From Flammeovirga sp. OC4 (GTDB taxonomy: Bacteria; Bacteroidota; Bacteroidia; Cytophagales; Flammeovirgaceae), in assembly GCF_000812565.1 (NCBI RefSeq), contig NZ_JTAM01000045.1:1-64000 (forward strand): a stretch of 64,000 nucleotides of DNA, read 5' to 3'. Below are positions 49,459 through 58,068 of this stretch, piece by piece (the first letter of the stretch is position 1; each line of letters opens with the position of its first letter). The notes under the pieces were generated by a model. It had not been told where the DNA came from. It saw only the letters and a program-made list of their open reading frames with translations, and made no database searches. Both the position numbers and the translations under genes were made by a program.

Positions 49459-51384
49459 TTGCATCAATTTGATATAAATACGATACAAAATAAAGAGTTT
49501 AAAAATTTAGGTGAAAAAGTTTTAAACTTCGGAAATAACAAAGCTACTATCTGGATTCGTTTTAAGCTTCAGAATAATTTCCATGAACCTATTTTACATT
49601 TAAAAACCGCATTAATTGAGGAGGTAAACTTATACACTCCTATTGATGATGCTGTCTATGATTTACAAGAGGATGGGTACACCAAAAACTTTTTTGACAA
49701 AGAATATAAGATTCCAAATACCTATTTTAATATCAATAGTGATTTTAATCCAGACCGCTATTTTTATCTAAAAATAGATGCCAATTATCTTCAATTTTGG
49801 TTGTATTATGGATCTTCAAAATCCTATTTGCAATATGTATATGACACAAGTATAGCAGACGGTATTTATTATGGATTCATTCTCATTATGTTGATCTATA
49901 ACCTGTTTGTTTACTTTAGTGTGAAAGATGATACCTACCTGTATTATGTTTTATATGTATTAGCCGTTGGGCTGATGGTTGCACACTTCCAGGGGCACGA
50001 TGCACACTTATGGGGAAATATACATTTTATTGCGAAAAGAGGACCAATGTGGCCTGCCATTGCAGGGCTAGCTTCTGTCGTTTTTGGCTATAAATTCCTT
50101 AAGATCAAACAGACCCTGCCAAAGCTTAGAGCTTTGTATTATACAGGGATGGGTGTATTTGGAATTGCTATACTTGCTGTTCTTTTTGGTTTTAATTTGG
50201 CTTGTTCCATCCTCAATCAGATCGGTGGGCTTTTTGGAGCCATCATTATGCTGTACTCTTCAATCACATTGATCAATAAAGGGAAAAAAGAAGCTCGCCT
50301 TTTCTTAATTGCCTTTAACTGTTATTTGTGTGCTGCTGTGGTATTTGTATTGGCTGGTGCTGATATCATTCCTTATAACAAACTCACGGACTATGCTTGG
50401 CAAATTGGCTCTACTTTCGAGATGTTCTTCTTAGCCCTTGCAATTGGTCAGAAAATTAATGAGTTGGAGATGGAGAAAAGTAATCTTATCATCAATCAGA
50501 ATAAGATACTGGAAGAGAAAGTTACGGAAAGGACTGAGGAACTCAACGCTACAAACGAGGAATTAAGTGTATTGGTAGAGCAAGTATATCAACAAAATGA
50601 GATGATCAATAAGAAGAATTCTGACTTGGAATCTTCTATTAACTATGCTCAAAGAATTCAAAAATCTATACTACCAACTGACGAAGAACTAAAGGCTAAT
50701 ATTCAGTCCTTCTTCATCTACTACAAACCTAAAGATGTTGTAAGTGGTGATATTTACTGGTATGAGAAAATGGGTGATCACCATTTCTTTGCAGCGGTAG
50801 ATTGTACGGGGCACGGTGTACCAGGTGCATTCGTCTCTATGATGGCAAGTAATTTACTCAGAGAGATTGTGGCAGCCTCAAAGTCACCTTCACCCAATGA
50901 AGTATTAGATCAGTTGGATGAACATGTAAAGAAAAATTTCAACCAAAAAAATAATAACAATAAGGAAGGGATGGATATTTCTCTTTGTATTTGGGATGAT
51001 ACAAAAGAAAACCTATACTACGCCGGAGCTAAAAACCCTCTTGTGATCTTGAGAGAGGACAACAAAATAGAAACAATAAAAGGAGATAAGAAATCTGTTG
51101 GAGGAAACATTCATCCACACTATGATGCCATGAGATTTACGTCTCATCATATTCCACTCACGGATGATATTAAAGGATTTTACATTTTCTCTGATGGTAT
51201 ACAGGATCAGTTTGGCGGGGAAAAAGGTAAAAAATTAATGAAAAAAGGCCTTCTTGATATCATACAAAAATACGGTGATCTCAACGTGGAAACACAAGGA
51301 CAAAAAATTGAAGCTGATATTGAACAATGGAAAGGGAATCAAAAACAGATCGATGATATGTTGCTAATTGGTTTTCTTCCATAA
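49459..51384 (+). CDS. 7TM-DISM sensor with SpoIIE/PP2C phosphatase domain, lacking its signal peptide
   Basis: 641 residues if translation restarts at the TTG directly after the stop. Domains: remainder of a DISMED2 jellyroll (about 10-120: NKATIWIRFKLQNNFHEPILHL, VNLYTP), seven transmembrane helices (about 130-335, starting GIYYGFILIMLIYNLFVYFSV), a coiled coil (about 340-395), and a SpoIIE-type Ser/Thr phosphatase (about 410-640: FIYYKPKDVVSGDIYW, AAVDCTGHGVPGAFVSMMASN, FYIFSDGIQDQFGG) with metal-binding Asp residues intact. The phosphatase would act on an anti-sigma-factor antagonist type protein. Without the signal peptide the periplasmic domain may not export, so it may be a pseudogene. 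Confidence 0.8.
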   Translation: MHQFDINTIQNKEFKNLGEKVLNFGNNKATIWIRFKLQNNFHEPILHLKTALIEEVNLYTPIDDAVYDLQEDGYTKNFFDKEYKIPNTYFNINSDFNPDRYFYLKIDANYLQFWLYYGSSKSYLQYVYDTSIADGIYYGFILIMLIYNLFVYFSVKDDTYLYYVLYVLAVGLMVAHFQGHDAHLWGNIHFIAKRGPMWPAIAGLASVVFGYKFLKIKQTLPKLRALYYTGMGVFGIAILAVLFGFNLACSILNQIGGLFGAIIMLYSSITLINKGKKEARLFLIAFNCYLCAAVVFVLAGADIIPYNKLTDYAWQIGSTFEMFFLALAIGQKINELEMEKSNLIINQNKILEEKVTERTEELNATNEELSVLVEQVYQQNEMINKKNSDLESSINYAQRIQKSILPTDEELKANIQSFFIYYKPKDVVSGDIYWYEKMGDHHFFAAVDCTGHGVPGAFVSMMASNLLREIVAASKSPSPNEVLDQLDEHVKKNFNQKNNNNKEGMDISLCIWDDTKENLYYAGAKNPLVILREDNKIETIKGDKKSVGGNIHPHYDAMRFTSHHIPLTDDIKGFYIFSDGIQDQFGGEKGKKLMKKGLLDIIQKYGDLNVETQGQKIEADIEQWKGNQKQIDDMLLIGFLP

Positions 51385-51397
51385 TAAATCTATTTTT

Positions 51398-51442
51398 AAA
51401 AGCATGTTCCAATTACCTTTTCAAAATTGAGCATGCTTTTTT
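51398..51442 (+). terminator. Rho-independent terminator after the 7TM-DISM gene
   Basis: AAAAGCATGTTCCAATT / AATTGAGCATGCTTTT imperfect stem and T6 tail. Confidence 0.72.
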
Positions 51443-51477
51443 AAATGACTAAACTTCCTTCTCTTAAATAATTATAA

Positions 51478-52506
51478 ATGACAAAGCAAGATTTAAACTG
51501 TACTAACTGTGGTCATGAATTTTCACCGGGTGAGCATTATTGCCCTTCATGTGGTCAAAGCAGGGCAGATTACAACACCAACTTTCTCACCATCATCAAA
51601 GACTATATCAATGAAGCTTTTGGTATTGACTCTAAATTAAAGCACACTTTTATCCCGTTTTTCACTAAACCTCAATTTCTCACTGAAGAGTTTCTAAAAG
51701 GAAGACGACAAAGTTATGTACATCCCGTCCGATTGTATCTGATTTCAAGTTTATTCTTCCTCTTCATTTTCAACAATGTCATTATTGACAAGCACTCTTT
51801 CAGCTTGGACCTTGAAAAGCATTTACCAAAAGATAGAAACGAAAAATTTCTCTCCATAGATATCGATGAAGGAAATGACAAATCAGATAAAGTAGAAGCT
51901 TTAGTAGATTCGATAAAAAATGAGTACCCAAATCATGAAGAAAACGATGAACTTATTTCGGAGGAAGATGATAAAAGGCTTCGAGATATCATGTGGTTTA
52001 TTCGAGAAACCGAAACCGTAGATGATCAAACTATAGAAGATTCATTGGGTATTACATCGTGGTATCAAGTGAAAATGATAAAGCAGGCTCAATATTTTTA
52101 TAAAGAAAAAGGGGTTACTTTTTTTCAAACGGTTATAGAAAATATTCCTATTGCAATTATGTTGTTAGTTCCTTTGTTTGGGTTGTACTTAAAACTTTTA
52201 TACATCCGAAATAAGGAAAATTTATACATTCAACATTTGCTGCTCTCCGTTCATCTACATGCCTTTTCTTTGTTCATTTTTGGGGCTATCATACTGTCTA
52301 CTCTAATTCCATGGGAAACGATGAGTTGGGTAGCTAATGGGCTATTTATTTATTGGATGGTAATGGTATTATTGATGTTTAAAAAATTCTATAAGCAAGG
52401 ATGGAGTAAGACTATTATTAAGTTATTTGTAGCATCTTCATTTCATAGTTTTATGATTTTCTGGATCATTTTATTTGAAATTCTGATTAGCTTATTGATT
52501 TTTTAG
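51478..52506 (+). CDS. DUF3667 zinc-ribbon membrane protein
   Basis: A 342-residue protein. It begins with a zinc-ribbon, CTNCGHEFSPGEHYCPSCGQ (Cys pairs CxxC at about 8-11 and 22-25), then the conserved DUF3667 block FLTIIKDYINEAFGIDSKLKHTFIPFFTKP and FLKGRRQSYVHPVRLYLISSLFFLFIF. After a long charged loop (about 105-200) there are three or four transmembrane helices at the C-terminus. The role of the family is unknown. It stands alone downstream of the 7TM-DISM gene. The CxxC pairs are intact, so metal binding is likely. Confidence 0.88.
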   Translation: MTKQDLNCTNCGHEFSPGEHYCPSCGQSRADYNTNFLTIIKDYINEAFGIDSKLKHTFIPFFTKPQFLTEEFLKGRRQSYVHPVRLYLISSLFFLFIFNNVIIDKHSFSLDLEKHLPKDRNEKFLSIDIDEGNDKSDKVEALVDSIKNEYPNHEENDELISEEDDKRLRDIMWFIRETETVDDQTIEDSLGITSWYQVKMIKQAQYFYKEKGVTFFQTVIENIPIAIMLLVPLFGLYLKLLYIRNKENLYIQHLLLSVHLHAFSLFIFGAIILSTLIPWETMSWVANGLFIYWMVMVLLMFKKFYKQGWSKTIIKLFVASSFHSFMIFWIILFEILISLLIF

Positions 52507-52512
52507 AGTTTT

Positions 52513-52580
52513 ATAGGATCTAATTTTAAGGTTCTTTCTTCCTCACTTTTGTTCTAAACACAAAGCGAAGACAATAAAAA
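52513..52580 (+). repeat. Relic of the dispersed element
   Basis: TAGGATCTAATTTTAAGG followed by TTCTTTCTTCCTCA and AAAGCGAAGACAATAAAAAAG matches the left inner part of copy 2 (TAGGATCTAATATAAGG, CCTTCTTCTTCA) with many changes. Short, heavily decayed. Confidence 0.5.
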
Positions 52581-52617
52581 AGCATGCTTGTAACTTCATA
52601 TCAATTACAAGCATGCT
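52575..52617 (-). terminator. Rho-independent terminator of the carbohydrate cluster
   Basis: AGCATGCTTGTAA / TTACAAGCATGCT perfect 13-bp stem with 11-nt loop, followed on the minus strand by TTTTTTATTG. It terminates the gene ending at 52642. Confidence 0.85.
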
Positions 52618-52641
52618 AAAATTGGATAGACGTCTTTATTT

Positions 52642-53586
52642 TTAGATTTTAGAGACTTTTACTTCTTTCTCTAGGTATTTTTCAACCCACTTCTCTCCCT
52701 CTTCATTCAAATCTCCCGTTTTTAAATCTATTCCTTTCCAAGAATCATAAAGAACAAGGCCGTTAACTCCTGCTTTAATAGCTGCTTCAATTCGGATATC
52801 CTTATCTTTAAATTTCTTGTTCATATTGGTTTCTGAATCCCATACTTTCAAGCCTTTGGCCGACTTAAAGAATTTAGACCACTTGTTGTGTTCAAACCCA
52901 AGGTTATGTGTTGTTGCTACAGCAATGTAATCTTTGATATCTGTTTTGTTCAAGATCTTCGTTCCTGAACCCACGCCCCAAGTACATGGACCTATTAATT
53001 GAGCTTCAATATTATTTTCAGCCAATCTTTGATAGGTTTCACTGATTTGGCTTGCCGTCCAATATTGACCTGGCTGCCCATCTTCATTAAAAGGACAAAT
53101 CCAATCTACGGGATATTCTTTAGAGAACTTCAAGATACGCTCTACTAATAAATCAGTGGCTTGATCATCTCCTAATACTTTTTGGCCAGTATTTTTACCC
53201 TTATTGATTCTGTTGACAATTCTACGAGCACCTTCCCAAAGTGCAGGATTGGCGAATATCTTAAATCCTCTGGCTTTTGCTTCATGGTATAGGTAATCAT
53301 ACATCTTTGGGTTAGGGTTCACCTCTTCACCAAAGATTGTGATACGGACACCATCTACTTGCATCTTTTCAAAACCGTCCAATAAATGATTGATCTGCGT
53401 CGTATCCTTTAATTTATTGTGGATTTGTGCTTGCTTTACATCAGCAATTACAATTTCCAAATTGCCCTTGTACTTCTCATTCGATGGAGTTTGTACAATA
53501 TTGTTTGTCTTCTTTTTGTTGGCGTTTACACACCCCACCAACATTAGTGCAGACAGAAGTACCGCTGTTATTTGTTTGATTCTCAT
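52642..53586 (-). CDS. Putative clan GH-A glycoside hydrolase lipoprotein
   Basis: Start placed at 53586 (MRIKQITAV), giving 314 residues; the longer frame would place extra residues before the signal peptide. The lipobox is LVGC (about Cys19). A TIM-barrel pattern is suggested: INHLLDGFEKMQVDGVRITIFG, then GFKIFANPALWEGA, then DWICPFNEDGQPGQYW with a likely acid/base Glu after Asn (about 168), and KGLKVWDSETN with a likely nucleophile Glu (about 252), then VNGLVLYDSW. NE...E spacing fits clan GH-A, but I do not recognise the family. It is the last gene of a cluster with a T9SS adhesin and clan GH-A/GH2 enzymes, so algal polysaccharide is the inferred substrate. Confidence 0.65.
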   Translation of the reverse strand: MRIKQITAVLLSALMLVGCVNANKKKTNNIVQTPSNEKYKGNLEIVIADVKQAQIHNKLKDTTQINHLLDGFEKMQVDGVRITIFGEEVNPNPKMYDYLYHEAKARGFKIFANPALWEGARRIVNRINKGKNTGQKVLGDDQATDLLVERILKFSKEYPVDWICPFNEDGQPGQYWTASQISETYQRLAENNIEAQLIGPCTWGVGSGTKILNKTDIKDYIAVATTHNLGFEHNKWSKFFKSAKGLKVWDSETNMNKKFKDKDIRIEAAIKAGVNGLVLYDSWKGIDLKTGDLNEEGEKWVEKYLEKEVKVSKI

Positions 53587-53658
53587 CTTTTTAATGTTTG
53601 AAAGAAAATAGGCCACCAAGTCATTTCAGCAACCTATTTATTACACACTTTTCACTAA

Positions 53659-56600
53659 TTACTTGAAAATTACCTTCCTAATTAGGAATTGACTACCCAC
53701 ACCCACTTTGATGAGGTATAAGTTATTTTTATTGAATTGATATGGAATTGTTACTGAACCATTAGATGGAATTTGATGCTCTTCACTCAAAAGTACCTGC
53801 CCATCCAAATTATAAAGTGCCAATGCTACAAACTGACTCCTTTGAGATTTATCTTTAATTTGAATACCATCATTGGTATAAGTCACCTCTAAATCTTGTG
53901 CTAATTCATCTTCAATACTCGTTACATCATCATTTGTAACGGTGATCGTAACTGTACCTATATTACTTTCGGTTTTTCCATCATTGGCTACATAAGTGAA
54001 AGTCACTTCTCCTTCAAAGCCCGCTTCCGGGTAATATTCTACGCTACTACCCAAAAGATCTAATCGACCTGAAGTCACATTTTTGATAATATGGTAACTC
54101 AAATCATCACCATCTTGATCAGTACCTTTTAGTTCGATAAATACAGCACTAGAATTTCTTACTTCTACTGTGATATCTTCTACAACAGGTGCGTTATTTT
54201 CCTCTTCTTCTTCTCCAGTATTTCTAACCAAAAATGTAATTGTTCCTGTTTCGCTATTTTCAAAACCGTCCTTGGCTACAAAAGTCAAATGATCTTCTCC
54301 ATGGAACCCTTCATTAGGTGTGTAGCTTAAGTTAGGTACATCACCAGTTATTGTTCCGTTAGTAGGTTGATTTACAATACTAAATGTCAGATCATTGTTA
54401 TCATCATCCGAGCCTGTTAGTACAAAAGAAACGGTCTCTCCTTGATTGAATAAAAACTCTTGATCATTTACAACAGGTTTGTTATTGACAAACGGTGTTA
54501 CTGTAATGGTTACTGTGGCCGTATTACTGTAATCTTTACCATCAAATGCTTTAAAAGTAAATGTATCAGTACCATCAAATCCGTCATTGGATTGATAGGT
54601 TAAATTTGGTAATTCACCCGTCAATGTTCCATTCGAAGGCTGATCAACAAGCTCATACGATAAATCATCTCCATCCTCATCCGTTGCCGTTAATGTTACT
54701 TGAAGTGAAGCTGTAGACATTACTTCCAGATTTTGTGCAATAGCTAGTGGAGCGTTATTTGGAATTGGGTTGACAGTGATGCTTACAGTAGCTACTTCAC
54801 TATACACTTGCCCATCTGTTACTTTAAAAGTAAAGCTATCATTACCCTCAAAACCTGCATTAGAAACATAAATCAAATCAGGTAAATCTCCTGTCAAAGT
54901 CCCGTTAGTAGGCTCATCAACCAACTCAAAAGTTAGTTCGTCATCCTCAGCGTCAGTTGCTTCTAAAGTAATATTGATGGACTCTTCAGAAGTCACTTCC
55001 ACCTCTTGACTTTTAGCAACTGGAGCTGTATTTGGAATTGCTTCAATAGTGATACTTATAGTGGCTACATTACTATAAGCCACACCATCAAATGCTTTGA
55101 AAGTAAAGCTATCATCACCTACAAATCCTGCATCGGATACATAAGTTAGGTTCGGTAATTCACCTGTTAATGTACCATTTGTTGGTTGGTCCACAATTTC
55201 ATACGTAACAGCATCTCCGTCTGCATCAGTAGCTTCTAATACAACAGATAAATTCTGTTCAGAAGTAACCGATAAATCTTGATCCACTGCCACTGGAGCT
55301 GTATTAGGTAGATCACTCACTACAATTTCAACAGTAGCAACATTACTATAATCTGTACCATCGAAAGCTTTAAAAGTAAAACTATCATCACCTACAAATC
55401 CTGCATCGGATACATAAGTCAGATTTGGTAATTCCCCTGTTAATGTACCGTTTGATGGCTCAGTCACCAACTCATACGTTAGTGGATCTTCATCAGCATC
55501 TGTTGCCTCTAAAGTGATTGCTACACTTTGAGCAGACATTACTTTCACGACTTGATCTTTTGCTTGTGGGGCCGTATTTGGAACAGGGTTTACAGTAATA
55601 GTCACTTTCACTGCCTCACTGTACGCAATTCCATCAAAAGCTCTAAATGTAAAACTATCTTCACCCTCAAAGTCTGCATTAGATACATACTTTAAATTAG
55701 GTACATCACCTGTTAAAGTACCATTGGCTACGTCAGTTACAATTTCATACGTTAAGTCATCTCCATCAGCATCTGTAGCCTCCAAAGTGATGTTCAACTC
55801 ATTGCCTGAAATAATATCCAATGTTTGAGATACAGCAACAGGGGCACTATTCCCTTCATTCATTACAGTGATAGCTATTGTACCTTCATTACTGTCTGTA
55901 CGACCGTCATTTGCCACATAAGTGAAAGTTTCAATTCCTTGATAGTTTTGATTTGGTGTGTACTTGTAAGCATCACCTACCATTTCAAGTACTCCATTTT
56001 GAGGCTGTGTTTTGATACTTAGTTTAATAATATCATTGTCAGCATCTGTACCTTCTAAACTGAATTGCACCGCCTCTCCTTTTGTAGTTGATAAAGTCAC
56101 TTCCTGAACTACAGGAGCTACATTACTACGGCTATTTGTATTGTTTCTGAAATGCTCATTTAACACTTCTACTTCCGTTTTCTTCGCTGTTAATTCCGCT
56201 GATGTTTTTGTCTCATCAAAAGTAAAATCAACTGCCGCTTGTAAAGCTTCTTTATAGCGATTTACAATTTCTTGTAGATACTCTGTATCGCCAGTACCAA
56301 TGACAGCATTGACCAATAAATCTTGCCCTGCTACTATTTCACTGTAAAGTTCATAAGCATCTGTTGGGACTACAGTACCACGAATACTGACGTGATCAAA
56401 AGTAAAATATTCTCTTAGTGATGAACCATCCGTTTTACCTGTTCTGTTCAAACCCACCATAAATGAGTAACTATCTTCAAAAACTAAGTTATCTTGGAAA
56501 AGTCCACTCATAAAGTCCATTTCATTGACCCCATTTCCATATTTTTCTACTCCTGATAAAACATCAAGCTGATAATAATCGACTCTTGTTCCTCCCCCGT

Positions 56601-57588
56601 CTCTTGCTTTATCATGATAAATAGAAGCTCTATATGCCCTTGATTTACTGTATTCTCCAGACCCTGCAAATATTAATTCATAATTATGAATCATCGCTTT
56701 GTAGCCTTCTGCAACAGTCATATCGTAAATAAAACCAACTTTATTAAAACCTAGGTTATTGTTATTATTGGCCAAACGCATACTAAACGTTTTATCTTGC
56801 TTCCATTGTGACTCACCTCCTTGTCTCGTCATCTCAGTTGCAGAAATATTTTGATTGGTAGAAACTGCTGTCATGTCTTTATTATCTAAAGCATAATCTA
56901 TTTCAAAAGTTGGGATTGAAAGACCTGCCACGTATTCACCCTCAATGATTACTTTGTCTACATACCAATTGAAAATATCATCCTCATAAACTCCTCCTCC
57001 ATCTTCTTCGGGAATAGGGTTTCCGCCTACTCTCTCTCCTCGACCAGTCAAATAAACAGAAAGGTACTCTCCGTTTTTAACGTTGCTGTAATTCTCATGA
57101 GGAATGTATTCCGTTTCTTCTAACTCATCTGAAAACAATAGATTTCCTGACGATTGCTCAGGATCACTATTTGAGATAGCGTTACCGTTTGTTTGAGTTC
57201 CAATTCTAAACATGTAAGTATTACCTGTGCCATCTTCTCCAATAGCATTTGGATCTCCTGCGTGATCTGATTTCTGGATCACTCTTACCTTGTTAATTTT
57301 AAACTTAGCTCCTGTATTGGTATGGATATCAAAACGGAAAAAAGTATTACTATAATTTGTAGCGTTGTTATTGGTGATTTGGGTTACAGCCATATTCTCT
57401 GTAATCCCTTGATTTACTAATTTTGATCCACCGACAATTGCTCTTTGAGGATAAATCACATGATCCCCAATTCCTGTAGTCGAAGCACCAAAACCATTTT
57501 GAAAGTCGTAAGTAATTGTTACTGCTTCTTGGGCGTATCCCCCCAATGATAGTAGCAACAATACGCTAATAATAATAATTCGATTCAT
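53659..57588 (-). CDS. T9SS-secreted adhesin with eight cadherin-like tandem repeats
   Basis: Start at 57588 (MNRIIIISVL) gives 1309 residues with a signal peptide ending GGYAQ. An N-terminal beta-sandwich-like region (about 20-420) is unrecognised. A helical FIVAR-like stretch (about 425-490, ELYSEIVAGQDLLVNAVIG... to EVEVLNEHF) follows. Then come eight tandem cadherin/tandem-95-type repeats of about 90 residues, each with the pattern APVAxxQ...EATDADGDxLTYE...PNLTYVSxAGFxGxDSFTFKAFDG. The C-terminus is a type IX secretion sorting domain (VALALYNLDGQVLL...NNLYLIKVGVGSQFLIRKVIF). Repeats 3 and 4 are almost identical, suggesting recent duplication. Cell-surface carbohydrate binding or adhesion is the likely role. 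Confidence 0.83.
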   Translation of the reverse strand: MNRIIIISVLLLLSLGGYAQEAVTITYDFQNGFGASTTGIGDHVIYPQRAIVGGSKLVNQGITENMAVTQITNNNATNYSNTFFRFDIHTNTGAKFKINKVRVIQKSDHAGDPNAIGEDGTGNTYMFRIGTQTNGNAISNSDPEQSSGNLLFSDELEETEYIPHENYSNVKNGEYLSVYLTGRGERVGGNPIPEEDGGGVYEDDIFNWYVDKVIIEGEYVAGLSIPTFEIDYALDNKDMTAVSTNQNISATEMTRQGGESQWKQDKTFSMRLANNNNNLGFNKVGFIYDMTVAEGYKAMIHNYELIFAGSGEYSKSRAYRASIYHDKARDGGGTRVDYYQLDVLSGVEKYGNGVNEMDFMSGLFQDNLVFEDSYSFMVGLNRTGKTDGSSLREYFTFDHVSIRGTVVPTDAYELYSEIVAGQDLLVNAVIGTGDTEYLQEIVNRYKEALQAAVDFTFDETKTSAELTAKKTEVEVLNEHFRNNTNSRSNVAPVVQEVTLSTTKGEAVQFSLEGTDADNDIIKLSIKTQPQNGVLEMVGDAYKYTPNQNYQGIETFTYVANDGRTDSNEGTIAITVMNEGNSAPVAVSQTLDIISGNELNITLEATDADGDDLTYEIVTDVANGTLTGDVPNLKYVSNADFEGEDSFTFRAFDGIAYSEAVKVTITVNPVPNTAPQAKDQVVKVMSAQSVAITLEATDADEDPLTYELVTEPSNGTLTGELPNLTYVSDAGFVGDDSFTFKAFDGTDYSNVATVEIVVSDLPNTAPVAVDQDLSVTSEQNLSVVLEATDADGDAVTYEIVDQPTNGTLTGELPNLTYVSDAGFVGDDSFTFKAFDGVAYSNVATISITIEAIPNTAPVAKSQEVEVTSEESINITLEATDAEDDELTFELVDEPTNGTLTGDLPDLIYVSNAGFEGNDSFTFKVTDGQVYSEVATVSITVNPIPNNAPLAIAQNLEVMSTASLQVTLTATDEDGDDLSYELVDQPSNGTLTGELPNLTYQSNDGFDGTDTFTFKAFDGKDYSNTATVTITVTPFVNNKPVVNDQEFLFNQGETVSFVLTGSDDDNNDLTFSIVNQPTNGTITGDVPNLSYTPNEGFHGEDHLTFVAKDGFENSETGTITFLVRNTGEEEEENNAPVVEDITVEVRNSSAVFIELKGTDQDGDDLSYHIIKNVTSGRLDLLGSSVEYYPEAGFEGEVTFTYVANDGKTESNIGTVTITVTNDDVTSIEDELAQDLEVTYTNDGIQIKDKSQRSQFVALALYNLDGQVLLSEEHQIPSNGSVTIPYQFNKNNLYLIKVGVGSQFLIRKVIFK

Positions 57589-57639
57589 TGTCATACTGAT
57601 TAATAGTGTTATAAAGGGAGCTTGGGACCTCATGATCAT

Positions 57640-57676
57640 TATTGACCGGTATTAGATCCCAAGCTTATGTTTCGTT
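57640..57676. other. Short leader between the adhesin gene and repeat copy 6
   Basis: This AT-rich gap holds no feature; it separates the adhesin gene start from the dispersed element at 57677, so the adhesin may be read from within or across that element. Confidence 0.3.
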
Positions 57677-58065
57677 CATTGTAAACTAAATTTTCATCAA
57701 CTTTCACTTCGTCTTTTTGTAAGATTCCAAAACATCTACTTTCAAACTTCCTTCTTCTTCGTTTTTGTCTTGAAACAAAAAGAAGCAAAAAATTCAAGGC
57801 TTTGAAGTCAAAAGCTAAATTCCATTTCTCTCGCCTAAATGATTTTAAACTCGCTAAAGCTCAAACAAGAAAATCATTTTTAACGGCTCACTTCATGAAA
57901 TTCTTAACGCTTTTCCCTTCAAGGCCGAGGAAAGTACTGCCAAACGAATTGGGTAGAATGCCATTGGCGCGAATGTTAAGCGTTAGCGGCATTCGTGTCC
58001 TACAGATCAACAGAAATCTCCTGATTTCTAAAAATCATAAATATTCGAAAACTTAGTTTACAATG
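57677..58065 (+). repeat. Dispersed MITE-like element (copy 6, full length)
   Basis: 389 bp. Left end CATTGTAAACTAAATTTTC, right end CGAAAACTTAGTTTACAATG followed by TA. The inner stem is CTTCGTTTTTGT / ACAAAAAGAAG, where copy 2 has CTTCATTTTTC / GAAAAATGAAG, that is, different bases that still pair. It carries the hairpin 1/hairpin 2 unit and ends 3 bp from the stop codon of the large hydrolase gene. Two differences only from copy 1 over 151 bp. Small frames inside it are not genes. Confidence 0.9.
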
Positions 58066-58068
58066 TAT

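Noticed and set aside
53390-53611. Plus-strand frame over the small hydrolase signal region
   Set aside because: It is the antisense shadow of the lipoprotein start; no domain or promoter.
57802-58056. 84-codon plus-strand frame
   Set aside because: It lies fully inside the dispersed element and reads through its palindromes; copies elsewhere do not keep the frame.
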